46,522 nt of DNA, from contig JAKUOQ010000007.1 of NCBI GenBank assembly GCA_022450865.1, positions 1 to 46,522 of the forward strand, given 5' to 3'. Position 1 is the stretch's first letter; each line of letters begins with the position of its first letter. Below are positions 1 to 9,237 of the stretch, piece after piece. A model generated the notes under the pieces. The model ran no database searches, had not been told where the DNA came from, and saw nothing but the letters and a program-made list of their open reading frames with translations. The DNA comes from Nitrospinales bacterium. Its GTDB lineage: Bacteria > Nitrospinota > Nitrospinia > Nitrospinales > VA-1. Position numbers and translations under genes: made by a program.

Positions 1-489
1 AATGAAAAATTAAGTTCAGACAACATTATGCGGCTGTTTGAACCCTATGATTACATATTGGATGGTACCGACAATTTTGCTACACGATATCTCATTAATG
101 ATGCTTGCGTGTTGACTGGAAAAACCAATATTCATGGCAGCATTTTTCGTTTTGAGGGTCAGGTCACAGTATTTAAACCGAATGACGGTCCGTGTTATCG
201 TTGTTTATATCCTGAACCTCCACCACCCGGTCTTATGCCAAATTGTCAAGAAGGTGGTGTGCTTGGTGTTTTAGCGGGTATTATTGGAAATCTGCAAGTG
301 GTGGAAACTTTAAAGCTAATTTTAGGTCAAGGGGAAACATTAGTAGGGTCCCTGCTCTTATATGATGCATTAAAAACCGAGTTCAGAAAGTTGAAACTAA
401 AAAGAGATCCAAAATGCCCTGTCTGCAGTGATGAACCCACAATTAAAGAGCTCATCGATTATGAGGAGTTCTGTGGATTGTCACTCTGA
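1..489 (+). CDS. ThiF/MoeB-family adenylyltransferase (E1-like), C-terminal part
   Basis: The reading frame is open to the first base of the window, so the N-terminal nucleotide-binding part lies outside. The visible part has the family signature DGTDNF followed by TRYLINDA, a CYRC pair near the middle, a CPVC pair near the end (together a structural zinc site) and the GVLGVLAG stretch before the C-terminal helices. Enzymes of this family adenylate the C-terminal Gly-Gly of ubiquitin-like sulfur carriers (ThiS, MoaD, CysO). No rhodanese domain follows: the protein stops soon after CPVC. A cysteine synthase lies 75 bp downstream on the same strand, which favours a role in sulfur-carrier charging for cysteine synthesis over molybdopterin or thiamine synthesis. 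That choice is inference; the carrier gene is not in the window. Confidence 0.88.
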   Translation, partial: NEKLSSDNIMRLFEPYDYILDGTDNFATRYLINDACVLTGKTNIHGSIFRFEGQVTVFKPNDGPCYRCLYPEPPPPGLMPNCQEGGVLGVLAGIIGNLQVVETLKLILGQGETLVGSLLLYDALKTEFRKLKLKRDPKCPVCSDEPTIKELIDYEEFCGLSL

Positions 490-564
490 CCAAACTTTAA
501 TAATTACCTGTTGACCAGTTAGAATATTTGGAGCAACGGGTTATATTTTTCTAAAGATTTTTAT

Positions 565-1578
565 ATGTCATCAAAGCCGTTGAGTTTTCCTATCTCTTTT
601 GAAGTGCAGGCTCCTACCTGCCCGGTCATAACGGACAAGTCCGTTTTGGATGCAATTGGGAACACCCCTTTAATTCGAATTCATAACATCGGCAAAGAGT
701 ATAAGAATGTCGATATCTATGCTAAGGCAGAATGGAAAAATTCTGGTGGCTCAGTAAAATCGCGCCCTGCCCTTAAAATGATCGAAGACGGAGAAAAATC
801 AGGCAAATTGACCAAAGATAAAATTATTCTTGATTCCACATCGGGGAATACGGGTATCGCCTATGCGTTGATAGGGAAAGTAAAGGGGTACAAAGTCAAG
901 CTCGTTATGCCTGCTAATGTTTGTAAAGAACGAAAAGGTCTCATGGCTGACTTTTATGGTGCAGAAATCGTAACCTCCAGCCCGTTTGAAGGTTCCGATG
1001 GTGCAATTATTCTGGCCAAAGAAATTTATGAAAAAGACCCCGACAAGTATTTTATGCCAGACCAATACAATAACGATTCTAACTGGAAAGCTCATTACGA
1101 AACTACAGCCAAAGAAATATGGAAACAAACCAGTAGTCGCGTTACTCACTTTCTCGCAGGAATTGGTACAGGTGGGACCATAATGGGAACCAGTCGAGGC
1201 CTGCGGAGTTTTAATCCTGATATTAAATGTTACGCTGTTGAGCCCGCAGAATCACTTCATGGATTGGAAGGTCTCAAACATATGGAGACATCCATTATTC
1301 CAGGGATTTATAAGGAAAATGAACTAGATGGTAAAATCAGTGTCCCAACGGAAGAATCATACGATATGGTTGAAACATTAGAAAAACAGGAAGGAATTCT
1401 CGTCGGACATTCATCAGCCGCTGCCATGTTAGGTGCTCTCAAGTTGGCTGCAAAAATCGAGAGCGGTGTGATCGTCACCGTGTTTCCTGATAGCTGCGAA
1501 AGGTGCTACGTTAATTTTGGCCATTTCAACAAATATTATGAAAACGATACTAGTCATAAAATTCCACAAGCCGACTAG
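565..1578 (+). CDS. cysM: cysteine synthase, CysM-like (PLP-dependent)
   Basis: A 337-residue fold-type II PLP enzyme of the cysteine synthase family. Visible features are the PLP lysine in GGSVKSRPA, the substrate loop STSGNTG, the phosphate-binding loop GTGGTIMG, and an EPAESLHGLEGLKHM segment. That segment resembles CysM enzymes of the Mycobacterium type, which use O-phosphoserine and a protein thiocarboxylate, more than classical CysK. The usual Asp after the PLP lysine (SVKD) is Ser here. The upstream E1-like gene fits a carrier-dependent cysteine pathway. A ferredoxin gene follows after 15 bp, so the three probably form one transcript. The family is certain; the sulfur donor is inferred from context. 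Confidence 0.85.
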   Translation: MSSKPLSFPISFEVQAPTCPVITDKSVLDAIGNTPLIRIHNIGKEYKNVDIYAKAEWKNSGGSVKSRPALKMIEDGEKSGKLTKDKIILDSTSGNTGIAYALIGKVKGYKVKLVMPANVCKERKGLMADFYGAEIVTSSPFEGSDGAIILAKEIYEKDPDKYFMPDQYNNDSNWKAHYETTAKEIWKQTSSRVTHFLAGIGTGGTIMGTSRGLRSFNPDIKCYAVEPAESLHGLEGLKHMETSIIPGIYKENELDGKISVPTEESYDMVETLEKQEGILVGHSSAAAMLGALKLAAKIESGVIVTVFPDSCERCYVNFGHFNKYYENDTSHKIPQAD

Positions 1579-1593
1579 TCTTCCTCCAAGCCA

Positions 1594-1911
1594 ATGGGCC
1601 GCTTCCAAAAACACATTTTTGTTTGCATCAACGAAAGAAAATCAGGTGACAAAAGAGGCTGCTGCACTTCAAGAGGATCGTTGAAATTACTGGATCACCT
1701 CAAAGGACGTGTGCATGAACTGGGCTTAAAAAAGAAAGTGCGTGTAAACAAATCCGGTTGTCTAGATGCCTGCTCTCAAGGCCCTACAATGGTCATTTAT
1801 CCGGATGATATCTGGTACGCACCACGTACAAAAGAAGATATGGAAGAAATCCTTATAGAACATATTCAGAATAATCGCCCTGTAGAAAAACTAGTTATAA
1901 ATTACAAGTAG
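1594..1911 (+). CDS. small 2Fe-2S ferredoxin, thioredoxin-like fold
   Basis: A 105-residue protein with the cysteine spacing of thioredoxin-like 2Fe-2S ferredoxins (relatives of the NuoE C-terminal domain). A first cysteine group lies near residues 11-24 (VCIN through RGCC) and a second is SGCLDAC at about 55-61, followed by the typical QGPTMVIYP strand. These are soluble electron carriers. It starts 15 bp after the cysteine synthase stop and ends 7 bp before the convergent ABC transporter gene. Sharing a transcript with cysM suggests, but does not prove, that it carries electrons in sulfur or cysteine metabolism. Confidence 0.85.
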   Translation: MGRFQKHIFVCINERKSGDKRGCCTSRGSLKLLDHLKGRVHELGLKKKVRVNKSGCLDACSQGPTMVIYPDDIWYAPRTKEDMEEILIEHIQNNRPVEKLVINYK

Positions 1912-1918
1912 GAAGCCC

Positions 1919-3700
1919 TTATTGTTCGGCACTCAACTGCTCTGATTTTATTTGTGCTTGGCAGAGTTTATAAAAGATCCCCCTTTGCTGTAATAGTTCA
2001 TTTCTCTTCCCAAATTCGATAATCTTTCCATTTTTAAGTACAAGAACCTTGTCAACATGCATCAGAGTAGAAAGTCTATGCGCAATTATGATACTGGTTC
2101 GCCCACGAGTCATTTCTTTAATTCCATTTTTAATTTGACGCTCGGTATCCATATCAACGCTAGAAGTTGCCTCATCAAGAACCAATATTTGAGGTTTTAC
2201 TGCGAGCGCTCTGGCAAAGGATAGTAGTTGCCTTTGCCCAGAAGAAATACTCCCCCCTCCCTCAATTAATTCCTGTTCATATTTTAACGGAAATTTATTT
2301 ATAAAATTATGCGAATTAACTGCAGTAGAAATAGATTGAATTTCCTCTTCCCTCATTTGCACATTTCCTAGACGAATATTATCTATAATTTTCCCGGAAA
2401 ACAGGAAAACATCTTGTTGTACCAATGCAATCTGCTTTCGCAAATCAAATTTATTAATGTCTTTGATAGATTGCCCATCAAATAAGATGTCACCTTTATT
2501 AATCTCATAAAACCTACAAAGGGCATTTATGATGGTCGACTTTCCTGATCCAGTAGCACCAACAATGGCCAGACTCTCTCCTTTTTCTAAAGAAAAGGAA
2601 ATATCTTTTAAGACAAACTGATTCTCATTGTAAGATAACCATACATTTTTAAACTCCACATTACCTTTAATTTTAAAACCTTTTTGAGGCGGAACCATTG
2701 AAGGAATTTGTTCCGGGGTATCAAGTAATTCAAAAATTCGCTCAGATGAGGCCATAGCAGTTTGTATGATATTAAATTTTTCAGCAAGATCTCGGACAGG
2801 TTCAAAAAACTTTTGCAAATACTGAATAAATGCTACCAAAACCCCTAATTGGATTTCATCTTGAACAAATCGCCCGCCCCCATACCAAATGACCATACCA
2901 ATCGCTAGCGAATTGAAAAAATCAATGGATGGCATATAAAAGGCGTTATATCGAACCGTCCTTAGATCTTCTTTCAACCGCTCATTATTGATAGAAAAAA
3001 AATTCCTGAAGTTTTTCTTTTCACTATTGAAGCACTGCACCGTATCCATTCCTGAAAGGTTTTCCTCGATGTAGGAATTAAGTTCTGAAACATGTGCACG
3101 GTTTTTTCTGAGAGCATCCCGTGCACGAACTCTATAAATCCGGGTAGCGGTAGCTAAAAGGGGGAAAACAATACAGACAACCAGAGTAAGTTTCCAATCG
3201 AGATACAGCATTACAAAGAATATCCCAAAAAGTGTAAACAAATCGCTAAAAATAAGAATGAGACCGGAAGTCAGCATTTCATTTAACACTTCCACATCAT
3301 TAACTACTCGAGTAATAGTCTTACCGATAGGATTTTTATCAAAATAAGAAAAAGACATTTTATGAAGGTGGGAAAAAACTTGTGACCTAAGATCAAACAT
3401 TACTTTTTGCCCAATGTACTGCATGAGATAGGTCTGAAAAAACTGAAATATAAAAGAAAATATCAGAACCGCAAAGTATATAGCCGCAATAACATCCAAG
3501 CCATTTATATTTCCTTCTTTTATATGATCATCAATAACAATTTTTGTAAGATAAGGGCCCGTCAAATTTAATATAGAAACAGCTAAGAGTAGCAAAACAG
3601 CCAAACTTACCAGCCTCCAGTAGGGTTTTAAATGAACAAGAACCCTTTTAAACAAAATCAGGTCTTTATATCGATCCCTTAGATCTTCACTTTTATTCAT
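1919..3700 (-). CDS. ABC exporter half-transporter, subunit with catalytic Walker B Glu
   Basis: A 593-residue half-transporter. The N-terminal six-helix exporter domain spans roughly residues 28-320 and the C-terminal ATPase about 345-580. Walker A is GATGSGKST at 381-389, the Q-loop is in LVQQD, the signature is degenerate (SSGQR instead of LSGGQ, about 486-490), Walker B is LVLDE with the catalytic Glu at 510, and the H-loop is in IIIAHRLST. Its start codon overlaps the stop of the upstream half-transporter by one base (TAATG), implying translational coupling and a heterodimer like MdlAB, BmrCD or TM287/288. The substrate (lipid, drug or peptide) cannot be told from sequence. Confidence 0.9.
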   Translation of the reverse strand: MNKSEDLRDRYKDLILFKRVLVHLKPYWRLVSLAVLLLLAVSILNLTGPYLTKIVIDDHIKEGNINGLDVIAAIYFAVLIFSFIFQFFQTYLMQYIGQKVMFDLRSQVFSHLHKMSFSYFDKNPIGKTITRVVNDVEVLNEMLTSGLILIFSDLFTLFGIFFVMLYLDWKLTLVVCIVFPLLATATRIYRVRARDALRKNRAHVSELNSYIEENLSGMDTVQCFNSEKKNFRNFFSINNERLKEDLRTVRYNAFYMPSIDFFNSLAIGMVIWYGGGRFVQDEIQLGVLVAFIQYLQKFFEPVRDLAEKFNIIQTAMASSERIFELLDTPEQIPSMVPPQKGFKIKGNVEFKNVWLSYNENQFVLKDISFSLEKGESLAIVGATGSGKSTIINALCRFYEINKGDILFDGQSIKDINKFDLRKQIALVQQDVFLFSGKIIDNIRLGNVQMREEEIQSISTAVNSHNFINKFPLKYEQELIEGGGSISSGQRQLLSFARALAVKPQILVLDEATSSVDMDTERQIKNGIKEMTRGRTSIIIAHRLSTLMHVDKVLVLKNGKIIEFGKRNELLQQRGIFYKLCQAQIKSEQLSAEQ

Positions 3701-5445
3701 TAAAGAATTATCTTCATCTCTCTGGCTAATTCCTGATTTCGAAACAATTCAGCATAAACGCCTCCCAATTCAACCAACTGAGAGTGGTTTCCCTGTTCAG
3801 AAATAGCCCCATTTTCAATAACAACTATATTATCTGCACTTAATATTGTAGAAAGCCGGTGAGAAATAATTATCTTGGTTGTATTACTATAGTATTTCTT
3901 TAAATTTTCTAGCAAACCCTTTTCCATTTCAGAATCTAAACTGGAAAAGGAATCATCAAGTATCAATAATTTAGGATTTTTCAATAATGCCCGGGCCAGA
4001 GCAATTCTTTGCTTCTGCCCTCCCGACAATGTAACTCCCTTTTCACCTATAAGAGTCTCGATGTGATCAGGAAAAATTTTTAGATCAGACTCCAATCCCG
4101 CAACTTGTACTATTTTTTCTATCTCCGAGTCAGATATATTCTTATTACCCAGTGCAATATTATTACGAATAGAAGTTGAAAAAAGAAAAGGTTCCTGACT
4201 CACATACCCAATATAATTCCTTAAACTTTGTAATGAAAACTCTCGAATAGATTTTCCGTCAATTAAAATATCACCGGAAATGGGATCATAGAAACGAAGT
4301 ATAAGTTGGGCTAAAGTTGTTTTTCCTGATCCAATCAAGCCAACGACTCCGAGGGTTTGTCCGGATAATACTCTCAAATCAACCCCATTAAGGGTTCTAT
4401 CCGCGTCATCAGAATAGGAAAAGCAAACTTTAACAAACTCCAAGTCACCATGGTTTGGAATATCCATAAATTTTACACCTTCATCCACGATTTTTGGTTT
4501 TGCAAAAAACACTTCATTGATTCTTTTCATACCAACTAGTCCTTTTTGAGTTAGGTTAAATACATAACCAATCCCCATCATAGGCCAAGATAGAAGCATC
4601 AAATAACCATTAAAGGCAACAAAGGATCCTAAAGTTATTTCTTCTGAAACAACTGCTTTCCCACCCATCCAAAGAGAAATCATACTTGCAATACCCATCG
4701 AAAAAACCATGGTTGGAGTAAATAAACCAAATATTTGGGTAACTCTTAGATTTTTTTTAATGTATTCAAGGTTTAATCTTTTAAATTTTTCTTTTTCATA
4801 CTCCTCCTGTACAAATGCATGAAGAATTCGAATACCCGAAAGGTTTTCCTGTACCCGTTCGGTGATTTTAGATAAATGCTCCTGTACTTCTGTATGTCTT
4901 TTTCCTATTTCTCTTACAAAACAGAAGAACAAAACAGATATAAACGGCAAAGGAATGAAAACTTTAAGAGCCAAGTCAAAATTTATAAAACTCATCATTA
5001 CTACGGCCATGATAATAACGAAAACTGCATCAATAAGGATTAAAACTCCCAGACCAAAAAAGTCACGAACCGCCCTTAAATCATTCGTAGCTCGCGACAT
5101 AAGATCACCTGTTTTTTGTTTCTGATACCAAAAGCGATCAAGACTAAGTAGATGCTGAAAAAGATCATTGAGGATATCAAATTCAATTTTTCTGGAAAGA
5201 CCGAACATGTACTTACGCCAACCATAACGTCCCCCCATTAAACCCAATGAAATTAAAAAAAGTAAAAGAACATATTTCAATATTTGTTCTTTCCCATTTT
5301 TTAAAGAAATAATATCAATGAATTCTTTTATCAACCACGGAACAACAAGCGTCATTGCATCCGTAACAATCAATGCCAAAACACCCAAGAGAAATTCCCT
5401 GCGATATTTATTGACATACGGTAAAAAGGATTTCAGATTATTCAA
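3700..5445 (-). CDS. ABC exporter half-transporter, subunit with degenerate Walker B
   Basis: A 581-residue half-transporter and first gene of the ABC pair. The membrane domain covers about residues 15-310. The ATPase has Walker A GLIGSGKTT at 369-377, a canonical LSGGQ at 473-477 and Walker B LLILDD at 493-498. Asp498 stands where the catalytic Glu normally is. The partner has a degenerate signature, so both defects fall in the same composite ATP site: this subunit's Walker A/B faces the partner's SSGQ. That leaves one consensus and one degenerate site, the known design of heterodimeric exporters. About 200 bp of AT-rich sequence separates it from the envelope operon, so it may have its own promoter; I could not assign one. 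Confidence 0.9.
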   Translation of the reverse strand: MNNLKSFLPYVNKYRREFLLGVLALIVTDAMTLVVPWLIKEFIDIISLKNGKEQILKYVLLLFLISLGLMGGRYGWRKYMFGLSRKIEFDILNDLFQHLLSLDRFWYQKQKTGDLMSRATNDLRAVRDFFGLGVLILIDAVFVIIMAVVMMSFINFDLALKVFIPLPFISVLFFCFVREIGKRHTEVQEHLSKITERVQENLSGIRILHAFVQEEYEKEKFKRLNLEYIKKNLRVTQIFGLFTPTMVFSMGIASMISLWMGGKAVVSEEITLGSFVAFNGYLMLLSWPMMGIGYVFNLTQKGLVGMKRINEVFFAKPKIVDEGVKFMDIPNHGDLEFVKVCFSYSDDADRTLNGVDLRVLSGQTLGVVGLIGSGKTTLAQLILRFYDPISGDILIDGKSIREFSLQSLRNYIGYVSQEPFLFSTSIRNNIALGNKNISDSEIEKIVQVAGLESDLKIFPDHIETLIGEKGVTLSGGQKQRIALARALLKNPKLLILDDSFSSLDSEMEKGLLENLKKYYSNTTKIIISHRLSTILSADNIVVIENGAISEQGNHSQLVELGGVYAELFRNQELAREMKIIL

Positions 5446-5649
5446 TCTCAGTTCCTGAAAAATGTATTAATTAAAATAAATATGTATTTATTTTAGGCTT
5501 AATAGGTAATAAGCCGTCTCTTAAAGCAAAGGAAGGGAAGACAGAAACGGCATTAAAGTTATATTAGGACAACTCAATAAATACAACAAACACGATAAAG
5601 AAAAATTTTGAAGATTTTCTGACTAAGATTACTGAATAGCATTTAATAC

Positions 5650-7185
5650 CTATTTTTTTGGCATGGATATAATGAAGTAGTTTTTTACCTTTTTTGAAGC
5701 AATAAGTTGGTTCGCAAACTCACTAGCCTTGTTTTTTGATGAAAATTTTCCAACCCTTAATTTATACCAAAGGCCGCCCGATCTTCTTTTGGACTTGGTT
5801 ATATATAAGTTTTCAATATTTTTTCGTTTTAATTTTTCCACCAACTTATTTGCCTGTTTTGCCGAAGTCACAGCGGCAATTTGCACGGTAAACACACGAT
5901 TACCTTTTTTACTTTCAATCGATCCATTAGTAACCCTGGGACTACCCTGAAATGTATCTTTTCCCTGACCATAATTTGGCGACCATACTTCCTTAAAACT
6001 CATTCCAATCACAATAAGAATTGAAACAATGCCAAAAGCAGTAAACTTTTTCTTAAAAGGAAGGTTCCCAAATAAGTATGCACCATCTAAAATTTTTAGC
6101 AGCACCCATTTACCAGAGTTTCTCAATCTTAATCCAAACCAAATCATTCCTTTCTTTATTAGAGAAATTTTGGTTGTAACCAGACCCATTTCTACTTTTA
6201 AACGTTTCAGGTCCTGCAAGTCTTCTTTTCTAAATAGCTTTATCTTTTTTAATTTATAAGCAATCCGCGTTTCATCTGCTTTGGATTTCAATTCCTCCTG
6301 CTGGCTGGATTCCAATTTATAAAAAATTTCTTCACACTTTCTATGCAAATGGGGAGCAACACCTACAAGATTTCCTTCACAATATGATTGCGCCAAAATA
6401 TTTTTTATTTTCTTTTCATCCTCCAAAGAAAATTCAAGAGCCTTCACAAAAAAACTTAATGCCCGCTCATCTGTACGTCGATGAGCCAAATAAATAGGAA
6501 GGACAAATTTAATAATTTCTTCCGAAAGTTCATTTTTCTCATCTAAGGCACTCAAAAATAGAGGTTCCGTTTGTCCCGACCATTGCTTAGCCCTTAAGAA
6601 TAAGCGAGCTAAATAAGAAGTAAAAACAGGGTCGTGCTGTTTTTCCTGCTGATACATTATTAGCAATAGATCCATTTCCTGACCACTCAACTCCTGTCCT
6701 CTATTTAATATTGATAAAAGAGGCTTTCTGAAGCGAGAATTTTGTGGACTTTGAATGAATGCTTGGACGTAATAACTTAGAGCTCTTGGACTTTCCTCTC
6801 CGATAGAAAGAAGATAATCTGCATACTGCAAAACACTTAAGTTCCGAAAACGCTTACCCGTGCTTGGCAAAAAATATGAAGAATAAGTAAACTCAATTAA
6901 ATTTTCAAATTGAAATTTAATATTTTTAGAAAGGGAGTTGGGAGATATGTTTTTTAAATTGTGCAAAGCATTAGTAAATCTTTGCTCCCCAAGCATCCCA
7001 TATCCTATAAAACCAAAAAATAGACAAACTAGAAATATCGACCACTGGACAGCCCAATCGTCAAACACAATATTTGGTAATGCCACCTCATGAATAAAAT
7101 AAAGACTCGAAAACCCAATTCCAAACATTAGGAATAGCGTGCATGCAAATCGAGCAAAATAAAATTTTATAGTCTGAGGTACCAT
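5650..7185 (-). CDS. membrane protein with C-terminal SPOR domain
   Basis: A 511-residue protein. Two hydrophobic segments lie near the N-terminus (about residues 10-32 and 46-65), followed by a long helical stretch of repeat-like character (about 75-340). A third membrane segment is at about 377-395 (GIVSILIVIG), and a SPOR-type domain fills the last 80 residues, beginning VFTVQIAAV and containing LWYKLRVGKF. SPOR domains bind denuded peptidoglycan glycans at division sites. The third segment would place the SPOR domain in the periplasm. It starts 9 bp after the PBP1A stop and is probably the last gene of the envelope operon. The middle region is unrecognised. It may recruit or regulate PBP1A during septal wall synthesis (inference). 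Confidence 0.75.
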   Translation of the reverse strand: MVPQTIKFYFARFACTLFLMFGIGFSSLYFIHEVALPNIVFDDWAVQWSIFLVCLFFGFIGYGMLGEQRFTNALHNLKNISPNSLSKNIKFQFENLIEFTYSSYFLPSTGKRFRNLSVLQYADYLLSIGEESPRALSYYVQAFIQSPQNSRFRKPLLSILNRGQELSGQEMDLLLIMYQQEKQHDPVFTSYLARLFLRAKQWSGQTEPLFLSALDEKNELSEEIIKFVLPIYLAHRRTDERALSFFVKALEFSLEDEKKIKNILAQSYCEGNLVGVAPHLHRKCEEIFYKLESSQQEELKSKADETRIAYKLKKIKLFRKEDLQDLKRLKVEMGLVTTKISLIKKGMIWFGLRLRNSGKWVLLKILDGAYLFGNLPFKKKFTAFGIVSILIVIGMSFKEVWSPNYGQGKDTFQGSPRVTNGSIESKKGNRVFTVQIAAVTSAKQANKLVEKLKRKNIENLYITKSKRRSGGLWYKLRVGKFSSKNKASEFANQLIASKKVKNYFIISMPKK

Positions 7186-7194
7186 ATATGGTTT

Positions 7195-9237
7195 CTAATT
7201 TGAGAAGGTTTTGAATTTTTCCACTTCTAAGTTTTCCCTTGCATCTAATTCAGATATTGGATCTTCAATTGGTAAAGGAGAAAGATCCACATCTTCTTTT
7301 ACCGCAATCTCAATTTTTTCTAGAGAAAACTCATCAGGTAACTTCCCTGTTTTCACGTCAACTGTGGCGATTTTTATATTACCCGGCACAGGAAATTTAA
7401 CTTTAGTTTTTCCCTCAAGTGCTTTTTGCATGAAATGCACCCAAATGGGTGCTGCTGCACTCGCTCCCGTCAATCCTTTCCCAGACCTTGTCTTCATTGA
7501 ATCATTATTGTCAAACCCAACCCAAACGGAAGTAGAAATATCTTTTGTAAAACCATTGAACCATGCATCTTTAAAGCCGTTTGTTGTACCTGTTTTTCCT
7601 GCTGCTGGATGTTGGAATCCCATTCTTCGTACAATTTTTCCCGTTCCTCTCTCAACAACACCGCGCATCATATCTAACAACGGATAAAGAGTATCTGGGC
7701 CATATTGTTGCACTCCTTGATAAAAATGTTCATACAGACGGTTACCTTGAAAATCCTCAATTTGCTGAATCAAATAAGGTTCATTATAGATTCCAAGGTT
7801 GGCAATTACGCTATAGGCAGATGCAATTTCTAAAGGAGAGATCCCTGACGTACCCAGAGCAAGTGAAAGATGTCTTCCAAGCGGACTTTTTATTCCAAAT
7901 TTTCGTGCCGTTCGAATGACTTTGTCTGGGCCCACCTGTTGCATTAATTTAGCGGACACAATATTTATAGATTTCAACAGTGCCTTCTTAAGTACTATAT
8001 TTCCAGCATATTCTTCATCGAAGTTCTGAGGTTCCCATGGTTCTGCACCTGGAATCTCTATTTTAAAGGGTTCATCATTTACTACCGTTGCTGGAGAAAA
8101 ATTCAGACTTTCCATGGCAGTCAAATACACAAAAGGTTTAAATGATGAACCGGGAAGTCTATTGTTAGAAACAGCACGATTAAACTGGCTGTGGGAATAG
8201 TTTCTTCCTCCTAGCAAAGCTTTGACAGCACCGCTTTTATTTTCAATAGCTACTAGCGCCACCTGCAGTTTTTCCGAATTAGTTTCTTTCTTTATTTTTC
8301 CTTTTAAGGCCTCTAAATGATTCCGGGCTCCTTTTAATGCAAAATACTGGTATCTGGTATCTAAAGTAGTAAAAATCTTTAATCCACCAAAATGTACGAA
8401 TTCTTTACCATAATTTTTTTGTAGTTTAGCCAATACTTCATCTACAAAGTACAGGTTAGGATTGGACTCTACTTTTGGACTGGCAAGATCAATTCTAGAG
8501 TTTAATGCTGCCTCTCTTTCACTACTTGAAATTAGGTTTTCTGAAACCATTCGTTTTAAAATAAAATTTGCCCGTTTCATGGCCTTTTCAAAATGGACAA
8601 ATGGGTTAGCATTATTTGGAGAGTTTGGAAGGCCGGCAAGCATGGCTGCCTGTAAAAGAGTTAAATCTCGCGCCCTACTTTTAAAATAGGTTTGAGAAGC
8701 TTCCTCTACACCATATGCCCCGCTACCAAAATAAATCTGGTTGCTATAGGCCTCGAGGATCTGTTCTTTCCCAAATGTAACTTCTAACTGAAAGGCAACG
8801 AGGAGTTCTTTAATTTTTCGTACCCAGTTCCGCTCAAAAGAGAAAAATAAATTCTTAGAAAGTTGCTGGGTTATGGTGCTACCCCCTTGAACAATCTTTT
8901 TGGTGCGGAAATTAGCTATCAAGGCCCTTATAAGGGCGCGATGATCTATTCCGTTGTGACTATAAAATCGCGCATCTTCAACTGCAATTATTGCTTTTAA
9001 AAAATAGGGTGAGATATCTTCAATGTTTACGGGGTATCTTTCACCAAGAACCTTAATTCGTTCACCATCGGCGGAGTAAATTTCGGTCGGAAGACTTAAA
9101 TTGATATGCTCTAAACTTTGCGGAAGTTGCGGAAGATCTTCACTCAACCAGACATAAATACCGGAAACAGTTAAAATTGAAATAACAGCCGAAATCACAA
9201 TTACCCGACTCAAAAACTGTAGAAGTCGATCAATCAA
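7195..9237 (-). CDS. mrcA: penicillin-binding protein 1A, bifunctional transglycosylase/transpeptidase
   Basis: A 680-residue class A PBP. An N-terminal membrane anchor (about 10-31) is followed by a GT51 transglycosylase with EDARFYSHNG (catalytic Glu87), GGSTITQQLSKN at about 118-129 and the RKIKELL and EAYSNQIYFG motifs. The transpeptidase domain has SSFK (Ser364, Lys367), SIN at 423-425 and KTGT at 548-551. All catalytic motifs are intact. The start is TTG, chosen because a perfect GGAGGTGA lies just upstream and the TTG overlaps the previous gene's TGA by four bases, so translation is coupled. It polymerises and crosslinks peptidoglycan in the periplasm. Confidence 0.95.
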   Translation of the reverse strand: MIDRLLQFLSRVIVISAVISILTVSGIYVWLSEDLPQLPQSLEHINLSLPTEIYSADGERIKVLGERYPVNIEDISPYFLKAIIAVEDARFYSHNGIDHRALIRALIANFRTKKIVQGGSTITQQLSKNLFFSFERNWVRKIKELLVAFQLEVTFGKEQILEAYSNQIYFGSGAYGVEEASQTYFKSRARDLTLLQAAMLAGLPNSPNNANPFVHFEKAMKRANFILKRMVSENLISSSEREAALNSRIDLASPKVESNPNLYFVDEVLAKLQKNYGKEFVHFGGLKIFTTLDTRYQYFALKGARNHLEALKGKIKKETNSEKLQVALVAIENKSGAVKALLGGRNYSHSQFNRAVSNNRLPGSSFKPFVYLTAMESLNFSPATVVNDEPFKIEIPGAEPWEPQNFDEEYAGNIVLKKALLKSINIVSAKLMQQVGPDKVIRTARKFGIKSPLGRHLSLALGTSGISPLEIASAYSVIANLGIYNEPYLIQQIEDFQGNRLYEHFYQGVQQYGPDTLYPLLDMMRGVVERGTGKIVRRMGFQHPAAGKTGTTNGFKDAWFNGFTKDISTSVWVGFDNNDSMKTRSGKGLTGASAAAPIWVHFMQKALEGKTKVKFPVPGNIKIATVDVKTGKLPDEFSLEKIEIAVKEDVDLSPLPIEDPISELDARENLEVEKFKTFSN

